From: Idiomarina sp. PL1-037
GTDB lineage: Bacteria > Pseudomonadota > Gammaproteobacteria > Enterobacterales > Alteromonadaceae
Direction of reading: 5' to 3'
DNA length: 64,000 nucleotides
NCBI RefSeq assembly: GCF_034422975.1
Contig: NZ_CP139873.1
Span: 248,001 to 312,000, forward strand
The notes under the pieces were generated by a model. It worked only from the letters and a program-made list of their open reading frames with translations. It was not told where the DNA came from and did not search any database. Positions 24,184 through 32,799 of the stretch are shown here, piece after piece. Position 1 is the first letter of the stretch, and each line of letters starts with the position of its first letter. A program made the translations under genes and the position numbers.

Positions 24184-24206
24184 AGGGAGCTTGTAGCAAG
24201 CTCCCT
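24184..24206 (-). terminator. Terminator hairpin after scsC
   Basis: GGGAGCTTG - TAG - CAAGCTCCC is a perfect 9-bp stem, extended by an A-T pair, 14 nt past the scsC stop. On the minus strand TTCTTT follows, a weak T tract. It separates the scs operon from the toxin-antitoxin promoter. Confidence 0.72.
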
Positions 24207-24219
24207 ATCTATTTCTCAG

Positions 24220-24951
24220 TTAATCTAGTTCAAACTGCTCGGTAGCTATGGTTTCCAGCTTGTCATAAGGGATGTAACCGGGAGTTACCTGCTGGCCAAT
24301 GATAATGGTCGGTGTGCCGCGAAAGCCCAAGTCGCGAAACGCCGACATATTTTTGCGAATAACCGCCTCACTTTCACTAGACGGTGACAAAAAGGCCTCG
24401 GTACCTGTGACTTGCGCAACACTTTGCAGTGAATCAGCGGTGTGCATGCCCGACTTTTTCATCATTAAGTTGTGGGCTTCAAAGAACGCCTTAGGGTCAT
24501 TGCGCCACAGGTTCAGCCCATAAAGTGCTGAGTTGGTTTTGAGCCCATCAACCTGCTGTTGGCGCAATGGCACAAAAATGTTCACAATCTGAATAGACGG
24601 GTATTCCTCAATCAGTTTATGAAGGCCAGGCTCTAACTTCTTGCAAAACGGACAGTTGTAGTCGGTAAACACAATGATTTTATGCGGCGCACCTTGGTCA
24701 CCTAAAACCGGATGTGCCGCCGACTGATATAGCCATTCCTGATGGTTAGCAATGGCATTTTTTTGCTCACTTTGCTGTTCTAAAAAGCGTTGCAAACCTC
24801 TGTGAATGTTTGAAATAAGCTGCGGATTCTCACGCAATAGCTGTTCGACTTTCTCCAAATCTTCTTCTTGTTGTGGGTTTAAATCTTGCGCAAATACGTT
24901 GCTGCTAAAGATAAAAGCAACGATGAAAAACGTTTTATAGATAAAATTCAT
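24220..24951 (-). CDS. scsC: ScsC-like DsbA-family periplasmic thiol oxidoreductase
   Basis: 243 aa with signal peptide MNFIYKTFFIVAFIFSSNVFAQ. An N-terminal polar helical stretch (EKVEQLLRENPQLISNIHRGLQRFLEQQ) resembles the oligomerisation region of ScsC and BdbD-type proteins. The thioredoxin fold carries active-site CPFC in VFTDYNCPFCKKLEPGL, and the cis-proline loop is GTPTIIIG. ScsC is kept reduced by ScsB and acts as a disulphide isomerase or copper-binding protein. Last gene of the operon scsB-scsD-scsC. Confidence 0.85.
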   Translation of the reverse strand: MNFIYKTFFIVAFIFSSNVFAQDLNPQQEEDLEKVEQLLRENPQLISNIHRGLQRFLEQQSEQKNAIANHQEWLYQSAAHPVLGDQGAPHKIIVFTDYNCPFCKKLEPGLHKLIEEYPSIQIVNIFVPLRQQQVDGLKTNSALYGLNLWRNDPKAFFEAHNLMMKKSGMHTADSLQSVAQVTGTEAFLSPSSESEAVIRKNMSAFRDLGFRGTPTIIIGQQVTPGYIPYDKLETIATEQFELD

Positions 24952-24980
24952 ACGACTTTCCTACTTAAAAATGAGTGACT

Positions 24981-25505
24981 TCAAAAAAACTGGTGAAACC
25001 AAAGGCGAATAAACAAACCGGGAGGCGTTGTGACCCCCGTTGTCGCCGAAACAATGTCACCGTTTTTAATAATGATGATGGTTGGCGTGGCAGATACCTG
25101 CCAGCCATTTGAGACGCGGTTGAGGTTGTCGTTAACAATAGGAAATTCATACCCTTTAGCCTGCGCATAGCGCGTCAGTTTGTTGTTGTCGCCGGAGCGC
25201 AATGCCACGCTAATGGTCGGGTAGTGGTTGCCAACGTAATCAACCGTAGGCGATACCGCCGGACAGACCGGGCACCAGGTCGCCCAGAAGTACAAAACGA
25301 CCGGGCTGTCCTTGCTCATCTCGCTTAAGTTATATTGCTCGCCGTTTATGTCCGTTAGTGACGACAGCTCAGCCGGAACAGACTCAGGCACGTCACTATT
25401 ACGAAAGGCATCGACTATGAAAGCGACTGCCGAGAACAGAGCAATATAAAGCGCTACGGTTCGTAGCCGCTTTGCCCAGGAAGTTTTGGATTTGCTCTTA
25501 CTCAC
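24981..25505 (-). CDS. scsD: ScsD-like membrane-anchored thioredoxin
   Basis: ~174 aa TlpA/ResA-type protein: one N-terminal membrane anchor (VALYIALFSAVAFIVDAF), then a periplasmic thioredoxin fold with active-site CPVC in YFWATWCPVCPAV and cis-proline SATPTIIII. The start is the GTG at 25505: GGAGG lies 6 nt before it, whereas the upstream ATG at 25511 has no spacing to that site. It overlaps the end of scsB by 8 nt (GTGAGTAA), so translation is coupled. Electrons presumably come from ScsB. Confidence 0.85.
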   Translation of the reverse strand: MSKSKSKTSWAKRLRTVALYIALFSAVAFIVDAFRNSDVPESVPAELSSLTDINGEQYNLSEMSKDSPVVLYFWATWCPVCPAVSPTVDYVGNHYPTISVALRSGDNNKLTRYAQAKGYEFPIVNDNLNRVSNGWQVSATPTIIIIKNGDIVSATTGVTTPPGLFIRLWFHQFF

Positions 25506-27576
25506 GGGCATCCTCCAACGCGTCCATGACTTTGTCCTTGCTGAGCACTACAGGTAGATTTATGCCGTCCGGAGCGCCAGGTCCATAAACTTTGTTAAAG
25601 GGCACACCAAAGGTGTTGTTGGCCTTTAAGTATTGGGTAATGCTCGCGTTGGCTTTGGTCCAGTCGCCACGTAGGCGGGTGACATGCTCCTGACCCAAGG
25701 CAGTGAATACCGGATCTTGCAGTAATACGCCTACTTTATTGGCCTGGCAGGTCACACACCAGTCTGCGGTCACATCCACAAACACGGTTTGGCCACTGGC
25801 AACAGCTTCATCAATGCGCTGCTGGGTTAGTGGCTGCCATTGGTGGTCCTGCGGTAGTTTGTTGACCCAGCGGTCAGCGGTAAGAATTAAGGTCGTACCG
25901 ACAGCGGCAGCTAAAACTAAAAAGCCGCCAACGGATAAAAACAGCGCCTTGCGGCCATGCACCTTACCAATAATAATCAATGTCAGAATCGACAAACTGA
26001 CGGTTAGCGTCAGGAATAACTCGTTGCTGATAAAGTTTTTCAGCAAGGTTATCAGCCAGACGGAGGTTGCCAGCATCATAATGGCGAAAATGGGTTTCAC
26101 CCATTGCATCCAGCGACCGGGTTTGGGCAGTAATTTCGCAGTTTTCGGAAACACGGCTATAAATAACCAGGGGAATGCCATACCAACTCCGAGAGCGGCA
26201 AAAATCAGCAGAATAACTGATGATTCAGCAGCTAATGCAAAGGCTACCGCGGTACCTAAAAAGGGTGCTGTACAAGGTGTCGCCAAAACCGTTGCCAGCA
26301 TGCCTTGCAGGAAATGCCCTTTGTAGCTGTCATCGCCGGCGGTTGCGGCACTGGTACTCAAAGAAGACGGCAATTTAAACTCAAAGGCGCCCATTAAGCT
26401 CAGTGCAAACAGCCAGGTAATAGCGACCAGAGCAGCAATGAAATACGGGTTTTGGAATTGAATACCCCAACCGACTGAACCACCCGACCAGCGAAGCACC
26501 ATAAGCCCTAAAGCAATGACCAGGAATGAGCTGATAATGCCCAGTGACGAGGCAAAAAACTGCCGACTTAGCACGCGGGGTTGCTGTGCTCCCGAAAGCA
26601 TCAGGCTTTGTACTTTCAGACCCAATACCGGTAACACGCAGGGCATAATGTTCAAAATAAGCCCACCCGCTAACGCCATAAGTAAAATGGTCCACAGCGG
26701 AGGTGCGTTATTTGCAATAGTGCCTGCGGTTAGCTGAACGTTATATTCAGCGGCAAACTTTTCATCACTGACCGTAGTGATGAGTGCAGCGCCACTAAGG
26801 TCTGGTAGCTCCAGCCAGTGGCTAACGTCAATATTCGCCGTGAGCGTATTGCCTTCCACCTGAATATCCGGTGATGAAAACTCTGCATCGGCCAGAGCGT
26901 CGTCGCTGCTGTGTATAAACAGCTGAGGATCTTGCCAGCCGTTGTCACGCTCTATGGTCAGTTGAACGCGTTGGCTTGCGTCAGACCAAATCGCCTGTTT
27001 CACATCATTGCTGTCGTATTCGCGAGGCACTTTGCCCATCGCCTGGTTAAAGGCAAAGGCGCGATCGCTGTCGACGGTTAATGTGTCCAAATTAATGTGT
27101 AGATCAATTGGGTAATCTGTCAACACACAAACTGTGGTACAGGACGACATGGTCAGTGTTCCGCTAATGTGTGCCTGCTGTGCATCCGGGGGCAGCTCTA
27201 TCATTAACGGAAAGGTCAACGACCCCTGATACCCCACGGTATTAATGCCCTGAATGCTGTAGCGTGACGGAACCGGCCAGTGCCATTCGATGTTTTCAAT
27301 ATTGGATGATTCGGATGCGTCAAAGGTCGGCGGAATGCCGCCTTCGCCCGGCGAACGCCAATAGGTTTTCCAACCCTCGTCCAACTCAACATGCAGCAGG
27401 GCGGGTAGTAGGTTCCGCTCAGCTTCATAGTGGCCGGTGAGCTCCAGCTTAACTTCTACCGGCGGGTGATCTTTATGACTCAACCAACCGGTAGACGGCG
27501 TTTCTGCCAATGCTTGTGCGCTATAAAGCAGCACAGCAATGAGTGCTATTAGCCATAAAGGTAAAACTTTATTCAT
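25498..27576 (-). CDS. scsB: ScsB/DsbD-like transmembrane thiol reductase
   Basis: 692 aa: signal peptide (ending AQALAE), a ~250-aa periplasmic N-terminal domain of the ScsB type with CTTVC, eight membrane helices with the redox cysteines in NIMPCVLPVLGLK and ATPCTAPFLG, and a C-terminal periplasmic thioredoxin domain with VTADWCVTCQANK. It moves electrons from cytoplasmic thioredoxin across the membrane to ScsC and ScsD. The long N-terminal domain favours ScsB over classical DsbD. No scsA copper peroxidase gene is adjacent. Confidence 0.9.
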   Translation of the reverse strand: MNKVLPLWLIALIAVLLYSAQALAETPSTGWLSHKDHPPVEVKLELTGHYEAERNLLPALLHVELDEGWKTYWRSPGEGGIPPTFDASESSNIENIEWHWPVPSRYSIQGINTVGYQGSLTFPLMIELPPDAQQAHISGTLTMSSCTTVCVLTDYPIDLHINLDTLTVDSDRAFAFNQAMGKVPREYDSNDVKQAIWSDASQRVQLTIERDNGWQDPQLFIHSSDDALADAEFSSPDIQVEGNTLTANIDVSHWLELPDLSGAALITTVSDEKFAAEYNVQLTAGTIANNAPPLWTILLMALAGGLILNIMPCVLPVLGLKVQSLMLSGAQQPRVLSRQFFASSLGIISSFLVIALGLMVLRWSGGSVGWGIQFQNPYFIAALVAITWLFALSLMGAFEFKLPSSLSTSAATAGDDSYKGHFLQGMLATVLATPCTAPFLGTAVAFALAAESSVILLIFAALGVGMAFPWLFIAVFPKTAKLLPKPGRWMQWVKPIFAIMMLATSVWLITLLKNFISNELFLTLTVSLSILTLIIIGKVHGRKALFLSVGGFLVLAAAVGTTLILTADRWVNKLPQDHQWQPLTQQRIDEAVASGQTVFVDVTADWCVTCQANKVGVLLQDPVFTALGQEHVTRLRGDWTKANASITQYLKANNTFGVPFNKVYGPGAPDGINLPVVLSKDKVMDALEDARE

Positions 27577-27625
27577 ACATTACTCCTGAAGTTAGTATTC
27601 CAACGATAATAATCCGTCGGAAGTG

Positions 27626-28006
27626 CTACTCCAGAAAGCAACAAAATACGGCGTGGGGTCGCCTTTTACAGGAAAAGAAAAACGGTGGAGGTGGCAGATG
27701 TTTGTGAACAACTGTTTGCAGAGCCAAAACCAAAAGAACGAAGAAAGAGAGGGCCGCGTAGGTGATGTCAGGCTGAAACTGCTGCAGCAAATGCGTGGTT
27801 TTTTCGCAGTCTGCCTTGGCACTTTCGTGTTTGGCATTTGTAGCCGCGTGGCTATCAGTGATCTGCTCCGTCGCTGAAGCTTGCTGATGCTTAGGGCAGC
27901 CGTCTAACCAACCAAAATTTTGTCCCCAGCACAGCGTAAAAACCAGCAATAGCAACGGTGCTATATACTGACTTTTTCGGCACTGTTTATTCAGTTGGTG
28001 GAACAT
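27626..28006 (-). CDS. Putative His/Cys-containing membrane protein leading the scs operon
   Basis: 126 aa: a hydrophobic segment at ~15-30 (APLLLLVFTLCWG), a periplasmic loop with scattered His and Cys (GCPKHQQ...SHAATNAKHESAKADCEKTTH), and a second helix (YAALSFFVLLVLALQTVV) followed by HKHLPPPPFF. That layout is common in small proteins beside copper genes (DUF2946-like), suggesting metal contact, but I cannot name the family. It precedes scsB by 49 nt on the same strand. No strong ribosome site is visible before the ATG. An overlapping ORF in another frame lacks such features. Confidence 0.6.
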   Translation of the reverse strand: MFHQLNKQCRKSQYIAPLLLLVFTLCWGQNFGWLDGCPKHQQASATEQITDSHAATNAKHESAKADCEKTTHLLQQFQPDITYAALSFFVLLVLALQTVVHKHLPPPPFFFSCKRRPHAVFCCFLE

Positions 28007-28185
28007 GGCTTTTGGTGACCTTGGTTCTTCAGCTTGTTCTTAATTAAGGCAGGATGATGACAGAAGTGGGTATAAAAGCAAGTGAGAGAAGGAATGATAT
28101 CGGTCGTTGCTTGAAGTGTTTAGCTTACAGACAGGAATTTTCCCAAGGCTTATAGTTACGCCGTTTTTTAGTCACGGAGAGACAG

Positions 28186-29730
28186 ATGGCGTTAGCGCGA
28201 GTTTATACCCGGGCATTGATAGGTATTCATGCGCCGGAAATTCGGGTTGAAGTGGATCTGGCAAGGGGAATGCCAGGCTTTACTATGGTCGGGATGCCGG
28301 CAACTACAGTTAAAGAGGCTCGTGATCGGGTCAAAACCGCCTTGATGAACGCGGGATTTGAATACCCGCCAGCCACGCGTATTACAGTGAATTTGGCGCC
28401 AGCGGATATCCCCAAAACCGGGGCGCGTTATGATTTGGCCATAGCGGTGGGGATATTGGCGGCTTCGGGACAAATACCGGACAGTATTTTAGAGCAAGCA
28501 GAATTCTATGGTGAGCTGGCGTTAACCGGCGAGTTGCGCGCTGTGAATGGTTTAATTCCGGCATTATTGGCGTGCCGTAGTAAAAAACGTCAGGCGTTTG
28601 TGCCTATTGCTAACCAGCAGGAAGCGGGGTTAGTACGTGAACAAAAGAGCTGGTTGTCGGCCGATTTGGTCAGTGTTTATGAACATTTGCACGATCACCA
28701 GCCACTGAGAGAATCAAAGCCGATAAATTGGGCAAAGGAATCATCGAACGATGATGGTAATTTAGCCGATGTGGTCGGGCAGGAGCAAGCTAAGCGCGCC
28801 TTGTTGTTATCTGCGGCAGGTAAGCACCACTTGTTGTTCGTCGGGCCACCAGGCACGGGCAAAACCATGCTGGCGCAACGGCTTAATGGCATATTACCGG
28901 CACTGACCGAGCAGGAAGCTATGGAAATTGCCGCGGTTAAGTCGGTGTCTTTTGATTATCATCATGCTGAGGCGTTAACACGGCGCGAGCTGCGAAATCC
29001 GCACCATACCTGTACAGCCGCTGCGCTTGTGGGAGGTGGAACGGGTAATTCGATTCGTCCAGGAGAAATATCCTTAGCAAACAATGGGTTATTATTTTTA
29101 GATGAGATGCCCGAGTTCAGTCGACATGTATTGGACTGCTTACGTGAACCACTCGGAAGCGGTGAAATTACCATTAATCGTGCAGGATACAACGTCAAAT
29201 TCCCGGCTAATTTTCAGCTGGTTTGCGCGCTGAACCCTTCTCCTTGCGGTCAATTCGATGGCTCCTTAGCTAACTGCCGGTCCACACCTGACCAAATTCT
29301 CAAGTATTTAAATAAGCTTTCAGGTCCTTTGTTGGATCGTATCGACATCCAGGTGATGGTGCCACGAGAAACGGAATCAATGAGTCTGAATGGTGGAGCC
29401 AAACGCAATAGCCAAATGACTTCTGCAGAAGCAAAAAGCTTAGTAGAGAAAACCAGGCAGTGCCAAATACAGCGACAGGGCTGTCTGAACAGTCAGATTA
29501 AGCCTAAAGCGCTGAAGCAAATATGCGAGTTGTCAGACAAAACAGAAGCATTTTTAGCAAAAGCCTCCGAAAAGATGAAGCTGTCCCACCGAGCTTATCA
29601 CCGGACTCTGCGTTTAGCCCGAACCATTGCTGATTTAGCTGATAGTAACATGATAGAGCAACAGCACTTGGCTGAAGCTCTGAACTACCGAGCTCTCGAC
29701 CGGCTGATTGATCAAGTGCAAAGCTTGTAG
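28186..29730 (+). CDS. YifB/ComM-type Mg-chelatase-like AAA+ ATPase
   Basis: 514 aa. An N-terminal Lon-protease-like S5 domain (ALIGIHAPEIRVEVDLARGMPGFTMVG), an AAA+ core with Walker A FVGPPGTGKTMLA and Walker B GLLFLDEMPEF, a zinc-ribbon-like segment (NPSPCGQFDG...CRSTP), and a C-terminal Mg_chelatase_C helical region. ComM is a hexameric branch-migration helicase that helps integrate DNA during natural transformation. The TAG stop codon lies inside the first REP element. A single gene with no operon partners. Confidence 0.92.
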   Translation: MALARVYTRALIGIHAPEIRVEVDLARGMPGFTMVGMPATTVKEARDRVKTALMNAGFEYPPATRITVNLAPADIPKTGARYDLAIAVGILAASGQIPDSILEQAEFYGELALTGELRAVNGLIPALLACRSKKRQAFVPIANQQEAGLVREQKSWLSADLVSVYEHLHDHQPLRESKPINWAKESSNDDGNLADVVGQEQAKRALLLSAAGKHHLLFVGPPGTGKTMLAQRLNGILPALTEQEAMEIAAVKSVSFDYHHAEALTRRELRNPHHTCTAAALVGGGTGNSIRPGEISLANNGLLFLDEMPEFSRHVLDCLREPLGSGEITINRAGYNVKFPANFQLVCALNPSPCGQFDGSLANCRSTPDQILKYLNKLSGPLLDRIDIQVMVPRETESMSLNGGAKRNSQMTSAEAKSLVEKTRQCQIQRQGCLNSQIKPKALKQICELSDKTEAFLAKASEKMKLSHRAYHRTLRLARTIADLADSNMIEQQHLAEALNYRALDRLIDQVQSL

Positions 29731-29833
29731 CCTGATGTTCACATCAGGTGCGGTCTTCCCGCCGTAACCTATGTTCGGCTAGTAGTCTTTGAGGTGTATA
29801 CAAGATCTCACCTGACGTACAACGTCAGGCTAC
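29727..29833. repeat. REP/BIME-like pair of inverted hairpins, copy 1
   Basis: The left unit starts GTAGCCTGATG and folds with CATCAGG. The right unit, on the other strand, reads GTAGCCTGACG-TTGT-ACGTCAGGTGAGATCT. The two units share GTAGCCTGAYG ... RTCAGGTG and face each other, about 107 nt overall. The GTAG motif followed by an imperfect palindrome is the REP hallmark. The left unit supplies the yifB stop codon. A related pair lies at 30535-30640. Confidence 0.8.
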
Positions 29834-29888
29834 ATTATGTCTGTTTTGTATATACAGCTGTATTACGCTACAATTCAATGGAGGAGTT

Positions 29889-30170
29889 GTGCTGGAAATT
29901 AGCGATAAAGTTAGGGAAAAACTAAGAAACAAGCATAACGTCTCAGAAAGCATGATCAGAGAGGCTTTTGCAAATAGACAAGGTGGCTTCTTGAAAGATC
30001 AAAGAGAGAAGCATGGCACCATTCCACCTACTCAATGGTTTGTATCCGAGACAGATAACGGGGTAAAGCTAAAAGTTTGCTTCATTCATTCTAACGGAGC
30101 TATCTATATAAAGACTGCTTATGAAGCTAACTCGTTAGAGCAAAGAATCTATGAAAAGTATGGAAGCTAG
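29889..30170 (+). CDS. BrnT-like toxin (small ribonuclease-fold protein)
   Basis: ~93 aa. The N-terminal REKLRNKHNVSESMIREAFANR matches the BrnT 'K...KHGVS..EA..VF' pattern, and the C-terminal LKVCFIHSNGAIYIKTAYEANSLEQRIYEK matches its 'I.IISAR.A...E...YE' end. BrnT toxins are RelE-fold ribonucleases. The start is awkward: GTG 29889 lies only 2 nt after the GGAGGAG site, while CTG 29892 would be better spaced. Its DNA is AT-rich compared with yifB. The cassette with the next gene lies between two REP pairs. Confidence 0.66.
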   Translation: MLEISDKVREKLRNKHNVSESMIREAFANRQGGFLKDQREKHGTIPPTQWFVSETDNGVKLKVCFIHSNGAIYIKTAYEANSLEQRIYEKYGS

Positions 30171-30199
30171 CAGTATCCCTGCATGAATTGGAGAGTCGT

Positions 30200-30538
30200 A
30201 TGAAAAAAGAAGATATCAGAGAAGCAGTTGAGCAAGATGAAAAATGGGATAGTGGTGAATTAGGTCAAGAAGAAGCTTATGTAGAACGTGTGGGATTTGA
30301 CCAGGCAATTGAAGATGCAATCAATCAGTCTGTGCGACTGCGGCCTATATCTATTCGTATGGAAGAAGAGCTCATCGACGATTTGAAGACCATCGCAGAG
30401 CATTATAACTTGGGATACCAACCGCTAATTAGGCAACTCCTGAAGCGATTTGTGGCATCGGAAAAGAAAGTCCTGAAGCAAAGAGCTCAGGTCATGGAAA
30501 TTAAAGGGCCGGAAGATAGAGAAGCTAAAGAAGGTTAG
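30200..30538 (+). CDS. BrnA-like (CopG-type) antitoxin
   Basis: 112 aa. Acidic N-terminal half, then LRPISIRMEEELIDDLKTIAEHYNLGYQPLIRQLLKRFV, a ribbon-helix-helix or CopG-like DNA-binding segment as in BrnA antitoxins. Start ATG 30200 has GGAG 6 nt upstream; the TTG at 30188 is not needed. The stop codon TAG lies within the next REP element. Toxin-first order is the brnTA arrangement. The C-terminal tail of ~30 charged residues is longer than usual. Confidence 0.68.
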   Translation: MKKEDIREAVEQDEKWDSGELGQEEAYVERVGFDQAIEDAINQSVRLRPISIRMEEELIDDLKTIAEHYNLGYQPLIRQLLKRFVASEKKVLKQRAQVMEIKGPEDREAKEG

Positions 30539-30640
30539 CCTGATGCTATTGCATCAGGTACGATCTGCCCGTTTATACCAAGAGGTAAATTACCATTGGT
30601 GGTTAGCTTGACACCCCACCTGACGTGAACGTCAGGCTAC
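30535..30640. repeat. REP/BIME-like pair of inverted hairpins, copy 2
   Basis: The left unit is TTAGCCTGATGC-TATT-GCATCAGGT; the right unit, read on the minus strand, is GTAGCCTGACGT-TC-ACGTCAGGTGGGGT. Orientation and length (~106 nt) mirror copy 1 at 29727-29833. The spacer between units is not conserved. The left unit includes the antitoxin stop codon; the right unit ends 14 nt from the ltaE stop. Confidence 0.8.
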
Positions 30641-30653
30641 GAAGTCAGCAATC

Positions 30654-31676
30654 TCAGTGCTCGCGACTAAGCCACTGTTTGAACAATTCGACAAAACGCT
30701 CCAGCTGTTCGCGGCTGACATCCAGGTGGCACACCAGCCTCAGTTTCTGGCCGCCGGGCAGTTTAATATCATTCTCAGTCATCAGTTCCCGTAGGCTGTC
30801 TGCTGGTAAACTGTCTGGTAGCTCAACAAAGGTCATGTTGGTGCCGGAGTAGCGGACTTTGGCTTCGGTACCTGCCAGCAACTCAGAAAGTTGTTCAAAC
30901 AACCATTTCGCGTTGTCATGGTCCTGCTGTATACGCTCAAACTGATGCGTTAACGCATAGTCAATGGCTACGGCGACAAACCCGGCCTGACGCATTCCGC
31001 CGCCGACCATTTTGCGCCACCGGCGTGCCTGTTTAATCAATTCTTTTGAGCCTGCCAGCAGTGAACCAATAGGCGCGCCCAGGCCTTTTGAGCAGCACAA
31101 AGACACGCTGTCGAAAGGCGCGGCAAGTTCCGCCATGCTGCGGCCGCTGGCAATAGCGGCGTTGGGCAAGCGCGCGCCGTCTAAATGCATCGACAAACCA
31201 TTTTGATCGGCCAGAATACGGGCTTTATCAAAATAGGCCTGGTCTATTAACTGCCCGCCGTGGGTATTTTCAAAAGCCAGCAAGCGGGTAATGGGAAAGT
31301 GCGGATCGTTGGGTTTTATGCGCTTTTCAATAGTTTCAAGCGACAAGGTGCCATCGGCTTCTACTTCAATGGTCTGTGGCACAATGCTGCCTAAAACTGC
31401 AGCGCCTCCGGCTTCGTACCGGTAAGTGTGATACTCCTGACCGACAATGTATTCTTCGCCGTTACGGCAGTGGCTCATTAACCCCAGTAGGTTACTTTGT
31501 GTACCGGAGCTGCACAGCAAAGCATCTTCCTTACCGAGCAATTCAGCCACTCGCTTTTCCAGCGCGTTAATTGACGGGTCTTCACCATAAACATCATCAC
31601 CAACGGTCGCTTCGGCAATGGCGACACGCATTGCAGCGCTGGGAAGGGTTACGGTATCACTGCGTAAATCCAGCAT
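30654..31676 (-). CDS. ltaE: Low-specificity L-threonine aldolase
   Basis: 340 aa PLP enzyme of fold type I that splits L-threonine or L-allo-threonine into glycine and acetaldehyde. N-terminal LDLRSDTVTLPSAAMR is the family signature; ENTHGG, LDGARLPNAA and the PLP-lysine motif SLCCSKGLGAPIGS are present. It sits divergent from the transsulfuration genes and fits the local amino-acid metabolism cluster. Confidence 0.93.
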   Translation of the reverse strand: MLDLRSDTVTLPSAAMRVAIAEATVGDDVYGEDPSINALEKRVAELLGKEDALLCSSGTQSNLLGLMSHCRNGEEYIVGQEYHTYRYEAGGAAVLGSIVPQTIEVEADGTLSLETIEKRIKPNDPHFPITRLLAFENTHGGQLIDQAYFDKARILADQNGLSMHLDGARLPNAAIASGRSMAELAAPFDSVSLCCSKGLGAPIGSLLAGSKELIKQARRWRKMVGGGMRQAGFVAVAIDYALTHQFERIQQDHDNAKWLFEQLSELLAGTEAKVRYSGTNMTFVELPDSLPADSLRELMTENDIKLPGGQKLRLVCHLDVSREQLERFVELFKQWLSREH

Positions 31677-31804
31677 AACAGCCTCATTTTGGGGTTAGTT
31701 ATAACAACTATCATCCGGTTCTAAGCACAAGGTTGTTTAGCGAGCTCAGGCAAGGGATAATGGTGTAATATTGAACCAGACACTCGACAACAAAGCGAGC
31801 CAAT

Positions 31805-32770
31805 ATGAAAGTTTTTAATAATGTAATAGAAATGGTTGGTAACACGCCAATGGTGAAAGTCACCAATATGGATACCGGGCCGTGTGAGTTGTATTTTAAA
31901 CTTGAACTACAGAACCCCGGCGGTTCTATCAAAGACCGGATTGCGGTGGAAATGGTTGAGCAGGCGGAAAAGCAGGGCAAATTAAAGCCGGGCGATACTA
32001 TTATTGAAGCGACGGCCGGTAATACCGGACTGGGGCTGGCATTAGTCGCGTCAAGCAAAGGCTACCCGCTGAAAATTGTTATGCCTGACAAAATGAGCCA
32101 AGAAAAAGTGAATAACCTGCGCGCTATGGGTGCCGAAGTGGTACAGACGCGCTCCGACGTACAAAAAGGCCATCCTGAGTATTATCAGGATATGGCAGCA
32201 CGCATGGCGGAAGAAAACGGCTACTACTATGTAAACCAATTTGAAAACCCTGCAAACGTCGATGCTCATTACAAAACCACAGGTCCGGAAATTTGGGAGC
32301 AAATGGAAGGTAACCTTGATGCGTTCGTTTGTGGTGTTGGCTCTGGCGGAACCTTAACCGGTGTTGGCCGTTATTTACGCGAACAAAACAGCCAGGTTGA
32401 CCTGGTATTAGCTGACCCGGCCGGCTCAATTTTGGAACCGCTGGTTAACCGTAACGAAGAAGTGGAAGCGGGCAGCTGGCTCGCCGAGGGCATTGGGGAA
32501 GACTTTATCCCAACCATTTGTGATTTAAAACTGGCCAATACCGCGTTTGCCATTTCTGATAAAGAAGGCATGCAAACCGCGCGTAAAGTACTGGAAAAAG
32601 AAGGCGTTATGGTGGGTTCATCAAGCGGTACTTTAATTGCCGCGGCGCTGCGCTATTGCCAACAACAAACCGAGCCAAAACGCGTTGTGACGCTAGCTTG
32701 TGATACGGGTAACCGTTACCTGTCCAAGTTGTTCAACGACGACTGGATGCGTGAGCAAAACCTGCTGTAA
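31805..32770 (+). CDS. Cystathionine beta-synthase-like PLP enzyme (cysteine synthase family)
   Basis: 321 aa fold-type-II PLP enzyme. PLP lysine in NPGGSIKDRIAV, ATAGNTGLGLALVA for substrate, GVGSGGTLTGVGRYL phosphate loop and VMVGSSSGTLIAAAL. The pattern resembles bacterial cystathionine beta-synthases and MccA more than CysK or CysM, and no C-terminal CBS domains follow. Cystathionine gamma-lyase starts 29 nt downstream, so the pair probably runs homocysteine plus serine to cystathionine to cysteine (reverse transsulfuration). O-acetylserine sulfhydrylase activity cannot be excluded. Confidence 0.85.
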   Translation: MKVFNNVIEMVGNTPMVKVTNMDTGPCELYFKLELQNPGGSIKDRIAVEMVEQAEKQGKLKPGDTIIEATAGNTGLGLALVASSKGYPLKIVMPDKMSQEKVNNLRAMGAEVVQTRSDVQKGHPEYYQDMAARMAEENGYYYVNQFENPANVDAHYKTTGPEIWEQMEGNLDAFVCGVGSGGTLTGVGRYLREQNSQVDLVLADPAGSILEPLVNRNEEVEAGSWLAEGIGEDFIPTICDLKLANTAFAISDKEGMQTARKVLEKEGVMVGSSSGTLIAAALRYCQQQTEPKRVVTLACDTGNRYLSKLFNDDWMREQNLL

Positions 32771-32799
32771 TACTTGTTGTAAATTAAGGAACCTGAATC

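Noticed and set aside
21121..24219. Prophage or integrative element
   Set aside because: No integrase, transposase, tRNA target or structural phage gene is present.
27592..27837. 81-aa minus-strand ORF overlapping the scs leader gene
   Set aside because: Its frame lacks a coherent fold, signal or ribosome site, while the 126-aa frame has two clear membrane helices.
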